Assembly (NCBI RefSeq): GCF_016862515.1
Contig: NZ_BONC01000043.1
Span: 1 to 64,000 of the forward strand
Direction of reading: 5' to 3'
Source of the DNA: Asanoa iriomotensis
GTDB taxonomy: Bacteria > Actinomycetota > Actinomycetes > Mycobacteriales > Micromonosporaceae
DNA length: 64,000 bases
The translations under genes were made by a program, and so were the position numbers. The notes beneath the pieces are model-generated. The model saw only the letters and a program-made list of their open reading frames with translations. It was not told the origin of the DNA and ran no database searches. This document shows, piece after piece, positions 42,301 through 50,918 of this stretch (position 1 is its first letter; every line of letters begins with the position of its first letter).

Positions 42301-44218
42301 TGAGCTCGCGCCGCCGAAGCCCGTCGGTGACGATCCGGCTCGCCGACGGGGACGCGTCGTCGCCGGTCAGGATCGTGGGCGTGCTGCCGTCGATCAGGCC
42401 CTGCTCCAGGAGACCCAGCAGCGACTCGGGCCCTCCGCTGACGGTCGGCACGTCCGCGCGCGCCACCGCCGACACCTGCGGCACCGTTCGTCGTACCTCG
42501 AAAATCTCTATCGACGGTACGGCTGCCGCGGCGTCGACGGGGCTGTGCATGGGGCCCGCGTCCACCTCCGGCCCGAACGTCGCCACCGGCGTCAGTCCCG
42601 GCGACCCGGCGACGGCCTGGCGGATGACGGCGATCGGCGGCACGCCGGTGGCCGCGCGGTCGACGTCGTGGCGGACCAGCAGGTAGCGGTATCCCGCGCG
42701 GGCGAGGAAGTCGGCCAGTCCCGGCGACCCGCGGCCCTGTTCGAGGACCGCCTCGACGGTGTCCATCACGCGGATGTTGCCCTCGGAACCGAGCGGGATC
42801 TGGTGGCGGGTGGACCACGGCGCTCCCGCCAGCGGCTGGATCGGCTCGTCGACGGTGCGGCCCCAGCGGTTCTGCGCGAACCCGACGCCGGGCACGACCA
42901 GCGTGCGCGCGTGCGGGTCCTGATCGGCGAGCCAGTCGGCCGCCTGCTTCCAGTGCGCCGGCACGTCCGACCAGCCCGGCCCGGGCCGGAGCAGCAGCAG
43001 CCAGGCGGGCGCGGCCGCGACGACCAGCAGGCACGCCACGACCGGCGCCGCCGGCACCCGCAGCCGCGGCAGCGAGATCCGGGTCGCGGCCGCGTGCGCC
43101 AGGCCGAGCACGATCGGCAGTCGCAGGACGGGCTCGAACTTGTGGACGTTGCGCAGCGGTGCGAGCGGGCCGTCGAGCAGGCCGCGCACCGGGCCGGCGA
43201 ACGGGCTGTCGACCGTGCCCAGGTAGCCGATCGTCAACAGGGTCAGCCCGGTCAGCATCGCGAGCACGAGGAACCGTCGCTCCGGCAGGCCGCGTTGCGC
43301 GAGCCCGACGAGCCCGACGACCGCGACCAGCGCGGTCGCGGCCATCAGCACCGGGTTGTCGACGAGCACCCAACCGGCGGGCCACCACGGCTCGCCCTGC
43401 ACGATGTAGCCGACCCACTGGTTCGTACCCCGGACGGCTTGGAACAGCGACGTCACCGCGGTCGTGGTCGCCGACGACTCGATGTAGTCGAGGAACGGCA
43501 GGCTGTACCGGCCGAACAGCAGCAGCGGCACGACCCACCACAGGCTCGCGGCGGCGACGCAGACGCTCCACCACACGGCCAGCTTGGCCAGGTGCCGGTC
43601 CCAGCGCCGGGTCGCCAGCCAGAGCGCCGGCAGCGCCAGCGTCATGACGACGGCGGCGGCGTTGACCCCGCCCATGCAGACCACCGCGAGCCCGGACAGC
43701 GCCGCGGCCCGGCGTGGCGAACCCAGCCGCGGCGCGAGCACCAGCGGCAGCAGCACCCACGGCAGCATGACTACAGGCAGCATCTCGGACGACAGCGGGC
43801 CGACCTCGGTGAGCATCCGCGGTGCGAGGGCGTAGGCGAGCGCGGCGATCAGGCGCCCTGGCTCCGAGCCGATCCGCAGCGCCCGCGCGAGCAGGAGCAC
43901 GCCCAGGTACGCCGTGCACAGCAGCAGCGCACACCAGAGCCGTTGGGTGATCCACGCGGGCACGCCCAGCGCGTCGCCGGCCGCGAAGAACGGTCCGATC
44001 GGGAACAGATAGCCGTACGCCTGGTTCTGCAGCTCCCCGGACGTGGCCTCGGGGTTCCACAGATGCAGCGCCCGAGCCATGAAGCCCAACGGGTCGACGG
44101 CCAGGTCGAGCTTCGTGTCGAAGGTGACCTCGCCGGACCGCTGGAGAAAGCTGACCACGACGAGCAGCAGCGCGCCGGCGGCCGTGCCGAGCCGGCGTCC
44201 GCGTGTCCCGGCCGTCAT
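39353..44218 (-). CDS. AftD-like arabinofuranosyltransferase fused to class I methyltransferase
   Basis: This 1621-residue protein has the DUF3367/AftD plan: N-terminal GT-C membrane domain (about 1-420, ~11 helices, with the loop FDTKLDLAVDP), extracytoplasmic beta domains including two F5/8C-like modules (ALDGDTRTAWHSDP, AVDGDPATAWLAEP), then C-terminal helices (about 1230-1345). After a Pro/Glu linker (PPVAPEPEAPP) comes a SAM-dependent methyltransferase (about 1366-1621) with motif LDVGGGPGYF, SSNVLEHV and LPRYHPRWAHW. The AftD half should add alpha-1,3-arabinofuranose from decaprenyl-phospho-arabinose to cell-wall arabinan. Mycobacteria encode the equivalent methyltransferase (Rv0224c) as a separate gene. 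ATG 44218 overlaps the VWA gene stop (ATGA). Confidence 0.9.
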   Translation of the reverse strand: MTAGTRGRRLGTAAGALLLVVVSFLQRSGEVTFDTKLDLAVDPLGFMARALHLWNPEATSGELQNQAYGYLFPIGPFFAAGDALGVPAWITQRLWCALLLCTAYLGVLLLARALRIGSEPGRLIAALAYALAPRMLTEVGPLSSEMLPVVMLPWVLLPLVLAPRLGSPRRAAALSGLAVVCMGGVNAAAVVMTLALPALWLATRRWDRHLAKLAVWWSVCVAAASLWWVVPLLLFGRYSLPFLDYIESSATTTAVTSLFQAVRGTNQWVGYIVQGEPWWPAGWVLVDNPVLMAATALVAVVGLVGLAQRGLPERRFLVLAMLTGLTLLTIGYLGTVDSPFAGPVRGLLDGPLAPLRNVHKFEPVLRLPIVLGLAHAAATRISLPRLRVPAAPVVACLLVVAAAPAWLLLLRPGPGWSDVPAHWKQAADWLADQDPHARTLVVPGVGFAQNRWGRTVDEPIQPLAGAPWSTRHQIPLGSEGNIRVMDTVEAVLEQGRGSPGLADFLARAGYRYLLVRHDVDRAATGVPPIAVIRQAVAGSPGLTPVATFGPEVDAGPMHSPVDAAAAVPSIEIFEVRRTVPQVSAVARADVPTVSGGPESLLGLLEQGLIDGSTPTILTGDDASPSASRIVTDGLRRRELNVGRMRDNLSYTLTRDEPTRQQRQRADLVPFPIDGHDTVATFQGIRSVDASSSAAFADTVGATEVSYAPFAALDGDTRTAWHSDPLREPAGQWLEVTFDTPQRVDELTVDFVEDLRVAAPVGYLRVTTDQGAVDRALPETPGPHRLATLPGLTTTVRVTVLALRPGHEGGAVALRELGIPGLSAQRALRAPADVTGGPAPTYAFGRAIEDRGACFPSGGETRCDQFLARTGEEPLGLDRIFTTPVESPYELRLTARPRTGGPLPLDRPVTASATSVLAGDVEVGADAAVDGDPATAWLAEPVDANPAVELSWDGPRKIDQLRLVTPTAPVASVPLDVVVRTPTGARNASVGEDGWVRFPAVTTDRVTIAVARFDKKIADERGNGWPAPVGIAEVEIPALSDLLPQASAAASTKLVAPCGRGPTVMLDGVDFPTSVAGTLADVRAGRALPLTVCDDFASESVELGAGEHRLRTEPSDSFVVDSAALVPVSTARTSAAETARTRGVEVTRWDPTARTVTVAAGEAALLVVPENFNAGWTASLGDTRLTAVRVDGWQQAFEVPAGSGGTVTLTFAPDEPYRNGLLAGAAAVLLVLLLAAVPARRRRVAAAVGPAVGAPTALSAWWIAVPLVGIAVALGGVAALALLVAGMLVRQLRPGALPGIALVAAGGGTAVAVVGRIQGYGQDWAHGGIAQAAMLTAVCAVAATLVPSPKQAAEPQLEPPVAPEPEAPPHRATVGRSVRLFRAFLHEQSDPDMFYSLLAKDSVDQLGSYASLNDAVVLDVGGGPGYFAAAFRTAGATYVGLDPAVGDFATDGAAVAGMVRGGGTALPVRSGIVDVCYSSNVLEHVSTPEAMLDEMVRVTRPGGTIFVSFTPWLSPWGGHETAPWHYLGGTRARRRYARRMGREPKNRYLETLFPISAARTYRWARAARRDSRIVIIDVLPRYHPRWAHWVARLPLLRETLTWNYTMVLRREPDQGSRPDVTQ

Positions 44219-45873
44219 CGGCGGCACTTCGGCGGCAGGCAGCTGAACTCGGCCAGCGCGGTGAAGAAGATCTGCCGGATACCGGCGGGGTTCGGGGTCA
44301 GCGCGACCCGCCCGCCGGTGGCCTCGGCGATCTGGTTGAGCTCGCCCGAGTCGATCTCCGGTCCGACGCCGATGAACAGGATCGGCAGCGGGCGCCGCCG
44401 GTCCTGCAGCTCGCCGAGATCCCGCAGCAGCTCGGCCCGGCTGATGCCGCTCGCGTTGTCGTCCTTGCCGTCGGTGAGCACGAGCACCAGGTTGATCCGG
44501 CCCGCGGTCCAGTTGCGCGCGCCGTCGCGATAGGCCGCGAGCGTGGTGTCGTAGAGGCCGGTCGCGCCGTTGGGCTTGACCTTGACCTGGCCGAGCCGCG
44601 CCACGATGTCGGCACGCCGCGGACCCACCGGCCCGACCGGCACGACCTCCTGATAGTCGCGGTTGCCGTCGAGGTCGGTGGAGAACGTCCAGATGCCGAT
44701 CTCGGTCGTGCCGAGGAGCAGCTGGACACCGCCCTGCGCGGCCTTGACGGTCGCCGAGAGCCGGGTCTCCGCCGTTCCCGGTATCTGTGCCGCCATCGAA
44801 CCGGAGATGTCGAGCACCGCGAGCAGCCGCGCGCTGATGTGCACGCCACCCCAGGCGTTGAGCAGCGTCGCCGTCTCGCCGTCGGTGGGTATGGGTGCCG
44901 GCGCGTAGGTCGCCTCCCGGATCCGGCCGGCCTCATGGGACCCGGTCGGCGGTGCGCCACCGGCGGTGCGCAACCCGTGCCGGGTGAGCGCGGAGACGCC
45001 CTCGTCGGCGAGCATGGCGCGCAGGAACGCGGCGGCGCCCTCGCGCGCCGGGCTGGATGACAGGACCGCGTACGGGTAGTCGGGGCTCGGCACCGGACGG
45101 GCCGGATAGACCGCGACCCGGCCTTCGGTGCGCAGGACCTCCTGCTCCGTGCTGATCACCGCCGATTCGCCGCCGGCCGCGCCGGGGGCACCCGGCGCGG
45201 GCGGGGTCTCACCGGACATCGCCACCGTGCGGGGTGCGAGCCGCCGCATGATCGCGGCGGTCGCCGCGGCCGCACCCGGACCGTTGCCGGCGAACGCCCG
45301 AATGCCGGCCAGCCCACCGAAACCGAGGGGACTGGTCGCCGGGTCCGGCAGCACCACCGGCACCGGCGGCTGCTCGGCCGTGACGAGCGTCTTCCAGTCG
45401 AGCGCACGATCGGGCCAGCCGAGCCGGCGGGCGGTGCGCTCGTCGAGGGCGAGCACGACCGGCGTGCTCGCCACCGAGACACCGGCCTCGGGCACCTGGA
45501 AGGCGCCCGCGGCCCGCGCCTTGCGCAGCCAGAGCGTCGATTCCGGCAACCAGACGTCGGGCAGACCGGACGGCTCGGCTCCCGGCGCGGTGTCGGCGAG
45601 CTGGCGCGACACATCGGCGGATTCCCGCGAGTCGATCGCGATGTCCAGGCAACGGTCGCGCGCGGCGAGCCGCTCGCCGACCTCGCGCGCCGGCGCCGCC
45701 ACGCTCGGTGCCGCCGCGATCCGCACGGAGGTGCGTTGCGCGCAGGCGGGGTCACTGCGCGTGCGGTCCAGATAGGTGACCGCGGCCCAACCGGCCAGCA
45801 CCAGCACGAGGGCGGAACTCAGCACAACGACCGGCCAGAACTCCGCTCGTCGTCGGACGCCACTGTCCGCCAA
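44215..45873 (-). CDS. Membrane-anchored solute-binding/VWA-domain protein
   Basis: This 552-residue protein starts at TTG 45873 (AGGGAGAG site 4 bp upstream). A membrane anchor (about 13-35) precedes an extracytoplasmic binding-protein-like domain (about 48-330: VRIAAAPSVAAPAREVGERL, DVWLPESTLWLRKA). A von Willebrand A domain follows (about 345-530) with MIDAS residues in LDISGSM, GATGLYD and LTDGKDD. It belongs to the actinomycete substrate-binding/VWA family. Its stop-start overlap with the AftD fusion gene strongly suggests they work together, perhaps as a scaffold or metal-dependent adhesion partner (inference). Confidence 0.88.
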   Translation of the reverse strand: MADSGVRRRAEFWPVVVLSSALVLVLAGWAAVTYLDRTRSDPACAQRTSVRIAAAPSVAAPAREVGERLAARDRCLDIAIDSRESADVSRQLADTAPGAEPSGLPDVWLPESTLWLRKARAAGAFQVPEAGVSVASTPVVLALDERTARRLGWPDRALDWKTLVTAEQPPVPVVLPDPATSPLGFGGLAGIRAFAGNGPGAAAATAAIMRRLAPRTVAMSGETPPAPGAPGAAGGESAVISTEQEVLRTEGRVAVYPARPVPSPDYPYAVLSSSPAREGAAAFLRAMLADEGVSALTRHGLRTAGGAPPTGSHEAGRIREATYAPAPIPTDGETATLLNAWGGVHISARLLAVLDISGSMAAQIPGTAETRLSATVKAAQGGVQLLLGTTEIGIWTFSTDLDGNRDYQEVVPVGPVGPRRADIVARLGQVKVKPNGATGLYDTTLAAYRDGARNWTAGRINLVLVLTDGKDDNASGISRAELLRDLGELQDRRRPLPILFIGVGPEIDSGELNQIAEATGGRVALTPNPAGIRQIFFTALAEFSCLPPKCRR

Positions 45874-46009
45874 GAGTCTCTCCCTGCGTTGTCAACGGCT
45901 CTCACCGCGCCCTGGACGTTCGCGGTAGGGCGTTGCGGATCATCGGGCGGGCGCCCTAGTGTGACGCGACCGCGAATCGTACTCGGTAGTAGGAGTGAAC
46001 GAGTAGACC

Positions 46010-47221
46010 ATGGCCGATGCTCCCGCTCGTCACGTGCTGTTCCTGAACTGGCGCGACACGCTGCATCCGGAAGGCGGGGGCTCCGAGGTCTACATCCAGC
46101 GCATGGCGGCGGAAATGGTCGCGCGGGGCTATCGGGCGACCATGTTCTGCCAGGCGCACGCGCACGCGCCGGCACAGGAGGCCAAGCCCGACGGCGTCAA
46201 CGTCGTCCGGCGCGGCGGCCGGCACACGGTCTACCTGTTCGCGGCGCTGTTCTACGTGCTGGGCGTGTTCGGCGTGGGACCGCTGTCCAGCGGCCGGCTC
46301 GGCCGGCCCGACCTGGTCGTCGACGTCTGCAACGGCCTGCCGTTCCTCAGCCGGCTCTACGCCCGGCGCCCGGTCATCGCGTTGGTCCACCACGTGCACC
46401 GCGAGCAGTGGCAGGTGCTCTTCGGACCGAGGCCCGCCCGGGTCGGCTGGTGGATCGAGTCGCGCCTGGCCGTCCGGGTCTACCGCGGCTGCCCGTACGT
46501 GACGGTCTCCGAGTCGACCCGCAAAGAGCTCGCCGGTCTCGGCGTCGACGAAGGCGCGATCAGGATCGTGCACAACGGCACCCCGGCGGTCATCGGCCCG
46601 CCCGCGCCGCGTACGGCCCACCCGAGCCTGATCGTGCTCGGCCGCCTGGTGCCGCACAAGCGGATCGAGCTGGCGATGCGCGCGACCGCGCTGCTCTCGC
46701 TCGAGATGCCGGGCCTGGAGCTGGTGATCGCCGGCCAGGGCTGGTGGGAGACGCCGCTGCGGCGGCTCGCGGCCGACCTGGGCATCGAGGAGTGCGTCCG
46801 GTTCACCGGTTTCGTCACCGAGGAACGCAAGCACGAACTGCTGTGCGGTTCGTGGCTGGCGCTGGCGCCGTCGCTCAAAGAGGGCTGGGGCCTGACGATC
46901 GTCGAGGCCGCCGTGCACGGCACGCCCTCGGTCGCGTTCCGGTCGGCGGGCGGCGTCTCCGAGGCGATCCTCGACGGTGAGACGGGCGTGCTGGTCGACG
47001 ACGAGGTGGACTTCCTGCGGGTCGTGCGCCGGCTACTGCACGACGCGGACCGGCGCGCGGAGATGGGTGTCGCCGCGCGCGCCTACGCGCAGCGGTTCAC
47101 CTGGGAATCCTCGGGAGCGGCGTTCGCCGAACTGGTCGCGGCTCAGCTCCCTGCGGAAGCTGAGCCGCGCGACGCCCGAACCCGCGAGGCGGAGCCGCTG
47201 CGGGGTCAGCGAGTGCCGTAG
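46010..47221 (+). CDS. GT4-family glycosyltransferase
   Basis: This 403-residue cytoplasmic GT-B enzyme has the donor-site motifs LGRLVPHKR (about 207-215) and APSLKEGWGLTIVEA (about 285-299), typical of GT4. The acceptor half contains HPEGGGSEVYIQRMA. It resembles mycobacterial Rv0225-like proteins by position and size, which are proposed mannosyltransferases; that link is recalled, not tested. ATG 46010; AGGAG lies 14 bp upstream, rather far. Its 3' end overlaps the convergent DUF2613 gene by 16 bp. Confidence 0.9.
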   Translation: MADAPARHVLFLNWRDTLHPEGGGSEVYIQRMAAEMVARGYRATMFCQAHAHAPAQEAKPDGVNVVRRGGRHTVYLFAALFYVLGVFGVGPLSSGRLGRPDLVVDVCNGLPFLSRLYARRPVIALVHHVHREQWQVLFGPRPARVGWWIESRLAVRVYRGCPYVTVSESTRKELAGLGVDEGAIRIVHNGTPAVIGPPAPRTAHPSLIVLGRLVPHKRIELAMRATALLSLEMPGLELVIAGQGWWETPLRRLAADLGIEECVRFTGFVTEERKHELLCGSWLALAPSLKEGWGLTIVEAAVHGTPSVAFRSAGGVSEAILDGETGVLVDDEVDFLRVVRRLLHDADRRAEMGVAARAYAQRFTWESSGAAFAELVAAQLPAEAEPRDARTREAEPLRGQRVP

Positions 47222-47364
47222 ACCGTCATGGCGGGGTCCTCGACGCTCTGGTCGGCGACGTGATCCGCGGACGGGCTCACCGCACCAACCGTGGCGAAGA
47301 TACCGATGATGCCCAGCGCCGCACCGAGGACGGCGGCGACGATGAAGGTGGCCAACTTGGCCAT
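47206..47364 (-). CDS. DUF2613-type small membrane/secreted protein
   Basis: This 52-residue protein starts MAKLATFIVAAVLGAALG and has one hydrophobic helix (about 4-30) and a short polar tail (VEDPAMTVYGTR). Composition and length match actinobacterial DUF2613. A GGGGAGGGG site precedes ATG 47364. In mycobacteria a similar small protein (Rv0236A) is encoded next to aftD, so the linkage with arabinan genes may be conserved. Confidence 0.8.
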   Translation of the reverse strand: MAKLATFIVAAVLGAALGIIGIFATVGAVSPSADHVADQSVEDPAMTVYGTR

Positions 47365-47402
47365 TGATACCCCTCCCCGGAACTGTGAGTGCGCGGACCG
47401 TA

Positions 47403-49076
47403 TCACGGCTTCCGCCGCCCGCGCAGCACTGCGCAGGCACCAATGATCACGACGAGCGCCGCGAGCACGTGCGCGCCCACCGCGGGCCAGCGTCGGCCCG
47501 GCCCCGGGGGTGCCGCCGTGATCTCGGTGTTCTCCCACAGGGCCAGGTAGTTGCCGGTGTAGACGGGCCGCAGTCCGGACAGGACCGTCGCGGGCACGTC
47601 GAGACCCGGCTCCGCGCGGACTAGCACCCACCGCACGCCCAGGCTCGCGACCGGCTGTCCCGCGTCCAGCACCGCCTGCACCTTCGCGGCCCGCGGGTTC
47701 TCTCCGTCGACGGTCACGGCGCCCACCCGGAGGGCGTCGTTCATCAGCACCGGCGCGTCCAAGTAGCGCGGCGCGGGGTCACGAACGACCTGGCCGTGGT
47801 TCCACCGGTAGCGCTGGTAGCCGTCGAACGGCAGCGAGAGCACCTCACCCGGTGCGGCGGCGACCCGCGCCGACACGGCGTCCCAGTCGGCCGGGTACCG
47901 CACCGGCCGTAGCTGACCGGCCGCGCCGACGGCGAGATCGGGCAGGATCACGACGGGTAGCAGGGCGGCGGCGACCAGCACGACCCGCCCGGCGTTCGCG
48001 TCGATGCGGCCGGCGAGCCGGTGCGCCAACGACTCCGCGCCGACCGCGAACGAGAGCGCTACCAGCAGCGCGTACGGGATCAGGAACTTCTGGCCGTCGC
48101 GCAGCAGGCCCGCGCCGGGAACGGTGGTGACGAGCCACTCGAGGGCGGGTGCTCCCGGCGCCGTGCCGGCCAGCGCGAGGACGAACGAGCAAGCGGCCAG
48201 CCACGCCAGGCGGGCGATGCCGTCCGGCCACCGCCGGCGAAGCGCGCCGAACCCGACCGCGCAGACGGCCAGCAGGACGAGGGTGGCGACCGGCACGAGC
48301 GCCGACGAGCGGCTGCCCGGCACGGTCTGCGCGTTCCAGATCCCGCCGGTGCCGGCCAGGGCGCCGACGGTGCCGCTCCAGTTCTCGGCCCGCGCCGCGA
48401 ACGCGGCCACGCCCTCGGGATCCGACCGGCCACCGGCCGCGCTGGTCAGCGCCGCGACCACCCACGGCAGGCACAGCGCCGCGACCGCACCGACGCCCAG
48501 CACGGTCGCCCGCCACCGACCCTTGGTGGGGAGCAGCACGAGCACGGTCGCGAGCGCGATCAAGCCTCCGGTCGGCGTCACCGCGGCGGGAGCCGCCGCG
48601 AGCACCAGCCGGCCCAACGCGCCGGGCCGCCCCGTGCGCACGTCGCGCACCGCTGCCACGAGCCACGGCAGCGCGGCGTACGCCAACAGCAGCCCCCACT
48701 GGCCCAGCAACAGCCGCTCGGCGAGGAACGGCGTCCACGCGTAGGCGAGCGCCCCAACGACCCGGGTGAGTGTCCGCTCCGTCGGCACCAGCCGCGCCAT
48801 GCCCAGCGCCGCGAAGTAGAGGGTCGCCACCAGCACGAGGCGCTGCAGCAGCCACCCGGGAACGGCCAGGTTCGCCAACGACACGAGCGCATCCAGGGGT
48901 ACGGCCCGCGGCAGCGCGTCAGCCGGCGCGACCATCTCCCAGCTCAACGGTTGCCGCGGGACGAACACCATGTCGTAGCGGAGCACGTAGCCGGGGGCGA
49001 CCAGCGGCGCGAGCACCACCGCCGTGATCGCCGCCGAGGTGAGGTGCGGCGCGAGCCGGGCTGTCGGTCGCCACAC
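47403..49076 (-). CDS. Large polytopic membrane protein (GT-C-like)
   Basis: This 557-residue protein has about 12 hydrophobic segments. The first external loop has RYDMVFVPRQPLSWEM, with acidic residues in the position used by GT-C glycosyltransferases; a C-terminal extracytoplasmic part (about 400-530) precedes the last helix. It resembles the Rv0226c-type membrane proteins of mycobacteria in size and setting. The start is GTG 49076, 3 bp past the stop of the next membrane gene upstream. The sugar donor is not identifiable. Confidence 0.8.
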   Translation of the reverse strand: MWRPTARLAPHLTSAAITAVVLAPLVAPGYVLRYDMVFVPRQPLSWEMVAPADALPRAVPLDALVSLANLAVPGWLLQRLVLVATLYFAALGMARLVPTERTLTRVVGALAYAWTPFLAERLLLGQWGLLLAYAALPWLVAAVRDVRTGRPGALGRLVLAAAPAAVTPTGGLIALATVLVLLPTKGRWRATVLGVGAVAALCLPWVVAALTSAAGGRSDPEGVAAFAARAENWSGTVGALAGTGGIWNAQTVPGSRSSALVPVATLVLLAVCAVGFGALRRRWPDGIARLAWLAACSFVLALAGTAPGAPALEWLVTTVPGAGLLRDGQKFLIPYALLVALSFAVGAESLAHRLAGRIDANAGRVVLVAAALLPVVILPDLAVGAAGQLRPVRYPADWDAVSARVAAAPGEVLSLPFDGYQRYRWNHGQVVRDPAPRYLDAPVLMNDALRVGAVTVDGENPRAAKVQAVLDAGQPVASLGVRWVLVRAEPGLDVPATVLSGLRPVYTGNYLALWENTEITAAPPGPGRRWPAVGAHVLAALVVIIGACAVLRGRRKP

Positions 49077-49079
49077 GGT

Positions 49080-50918
49080 CTAGCCGATCGGCTGCGGCAC
49101 GAGCTCGCCGATCTCGATCTCGTCGGTGCAGAAGCTGGCCGCCGGTTCGGTCACGGCCAGTTCGATCGAGCTGCCGCCACCGTGCACGAGCAGGAAGATC
49201 GCGTTGAGCCCGCGGTGGACGTCGAACGTGACGGCGTCGCCCGCGCCGAGCCGGAACGCGCCGCTGGTCTCGCGGTCGCTGAGGTAGGCGATGCGGACCG
49301 CCTGCCAGTATTCGGTGACGGTGCCGGCGAGGGCGATCGTCGTGGTCCGCCCACCGGTGAGCTGGTAGCCGCAGCCGGGTGTCGGTCCGGGTTGGGCCTT
49401 GACGCCCTTGACCCACGCCGGCCGCACCTTTCCGGAGGAGTCGAAGACCCACAGGTTCTGCGCCTTGGTCACGAAAACCGGGTCATGGTCGAGCGGGGCG
49501 AAGAACCGCGACTGCATGTTCCACGGCGCGGAGAGCGGGTCGACGATGCTGGCCGGCACGGGCTGGTCCATGAACACCGTGCCCGGAGCGGCGTTCGCGA
49601 GGCCGTCCCGCGCGGTCGTCAGGTAGTCGCGGCCCAGCTTCGACGCCCAGTCGGTGCCGAAGTCCACCCCGCTGTAGAGGCTGCTGGCCACGAGCAGGGC
49701 CGTGGCGGTCGCGAGCGCGGCGCCGAACGTGCGCGGGCGCGACCGTACCGCCGCGGGCAGTTCCTGGTCTTGGCGGCGCAGCCCGCACAGCGCCACGCCC
49801 ACGCAGATCGCGGCCACGAGCAGCACGTCGGCGATGTACCGGGGCACGAGGCCGGCGACACCGCTGAACGCCGAGCCGAGGCGGGTGGCGCCGATGAGGC
49901 CGGCGGCGAACCCGGCGTAGAGCAGCAACAGCAGCCAGGCCCGCAGGGCGACCGTCCGGCGCAGCCACAACGTGACGATGACGAGCGCGGCCACCAGCGC
50001 CCACGAGACCCATTGGAGGGTGACCGTCGGTGCGGCGACGGCCGGGCCGTCCGACGCGTCGAGCCAGGTCCACGGCCCCCCGAGGAGCCCGGACGTGAGC
50101 GACTGCCCGAAGAACTGCTGGACGAACGTGCCCACCTCGGCGCTGGACATCGGTCGGCGCAGCGACGACGTCGACCCGGTGAGGTAGAGCGCGAGGAACG
50201 CCAGGGAGATGCCCGTGAGGACCAGCCAAGCGGGCCACCACCGCCGGATGGTGGTGAGCACCGCGCGGACCGGGCCGCCGGGACCGTAGAGGCAGACCGT
50301 CAGCAGGAAGACCAGGGCCACGACCAGCAACGCCTTCTCGAAGAAGGCCAGGCCGAAGACCACCCAGAGCCCGAGCGCGACCAGGTGCCGGCGTTGCCGG
50401 TCGCGGATGTAGCGGACCTGGCTGCTGACAGCCATGGTCATCGCTAGCTGCATCGGCAGCAGGTTGATGCCGACCGCCCACCAGGCGCTGACCTCGAGCG
50501 TCAGCGGGTTGAACAGGAACAGGCACAGCGGGACCAGCAGCGCCCAACTCGGCGCGAGCATGAGCCGCAGGAGCCGGTAGAACGCGATGCTCACCAGGAG
50601 ATTGGTGATGATCATCAGCGTGGCGTACGGCCAGTAGTCGAACTCGGTGAGCCGGTGCGTCACCCAGGTGACCAGCCGGCCGGCCGGCATCAGGTGGTTG
50701 TTGTAGAGCTCGAGCAGGTAGCCGGGGCTCAGGCTGCTGGCGTCGGCCTGGGAGATGATCGGGAAATCGTCGGCGGTGAGATAGCCGCGCGTGGTGATCG
50801 CGGCTCGCCATGCGGTGCTCGCGGCGATCAGCACCGCGGCGACCAACCGGAGCGGATCCCGCGCGATCCAGGCCGGGATCGTGACGGTCGCCGGCGCCTC
50901 CGCCGTGCTGGCGCTCAT
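49080..50918 (-). CDS. Polytopic membrane protein with C-terminal extracytoplasmic domain
   Basis: This 612-residue protein has around 10 helices, with a GT-C-like first loop (RGYLTADDFPIISQAD) bearing the acidic pair DD. The C-terminal part after about residue 430 is soluble and extracytoplasmic, with motifs ARDGLANAAPGTVFMDQPVP and VTEYWQAVRIAYLSD. I do not recognise a named family. ATG 50918 overlaps the FkbM methyltransferase stop (ATGA), so they are co-translated. A lipid-linked glycosyltransferase or flippase-type role is inferred from context. Confidence 0.8.
   Translation of the reverse strand: MSASTAEAPATVTIPAWIARDPLRLVAAVLIAASTAWRAAITTRGYLTADDFPIISQADASSLSPGYLLELYNNHLMPAGRLVTWVTHRLTEFDYWPYATLMIITNLLVSIAFYRLLRLMLAPSWALLVPLCLFLFNPLTLEVSAWWAVGINLLPMQLAMTMAVSSQVRYIRDRQRRHLVALGLWVVFGLAFFEKALLVVALVFLLTVCLYGPGGPVRAVLTTIRRWWPAWLVLTGISLAFLALYLTGSTSSLRRPMSSAEVGTFVQQFFGQSLTSGLLGGPWTWLDASDGPAVAAPTVTLQWVSWALVAALVIVTLWLRRTVALRAWLLLLLYAGFAAGLIGATRLGSAFSGVAGLVPRYIADVLLVAAICVGVALCGLRRQDQELPAAVRSRPRTFGAALATATALLVASSLYSGVDFGTDWASKLGRDYLTTARDGLANAAPGTVFMDQPVPASIVDPLSAPWNMQSRFFAPLDHDPVFVTKAQNLWVFDSSGKVRPAWVKGVKAQPGPTPGCGYQLTGGRTTTIALAGTVTEYWQAVRIAYLSDRETSGAFRLGAGDAVTFDVHRGLNAIFLLVHGGGSSIELAVTEPAASFCTDEIEIGELVPQPIG

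Noticed and set aside
39458-44533. A plus-strand open frame of about 1690 codons antisense to the AftD fusion and VWA genes
   Set aside because: It is a shadow caused by extreme third-position GC on the other strand; its product is Arg/Gly/His-rich low complexity with no motif.
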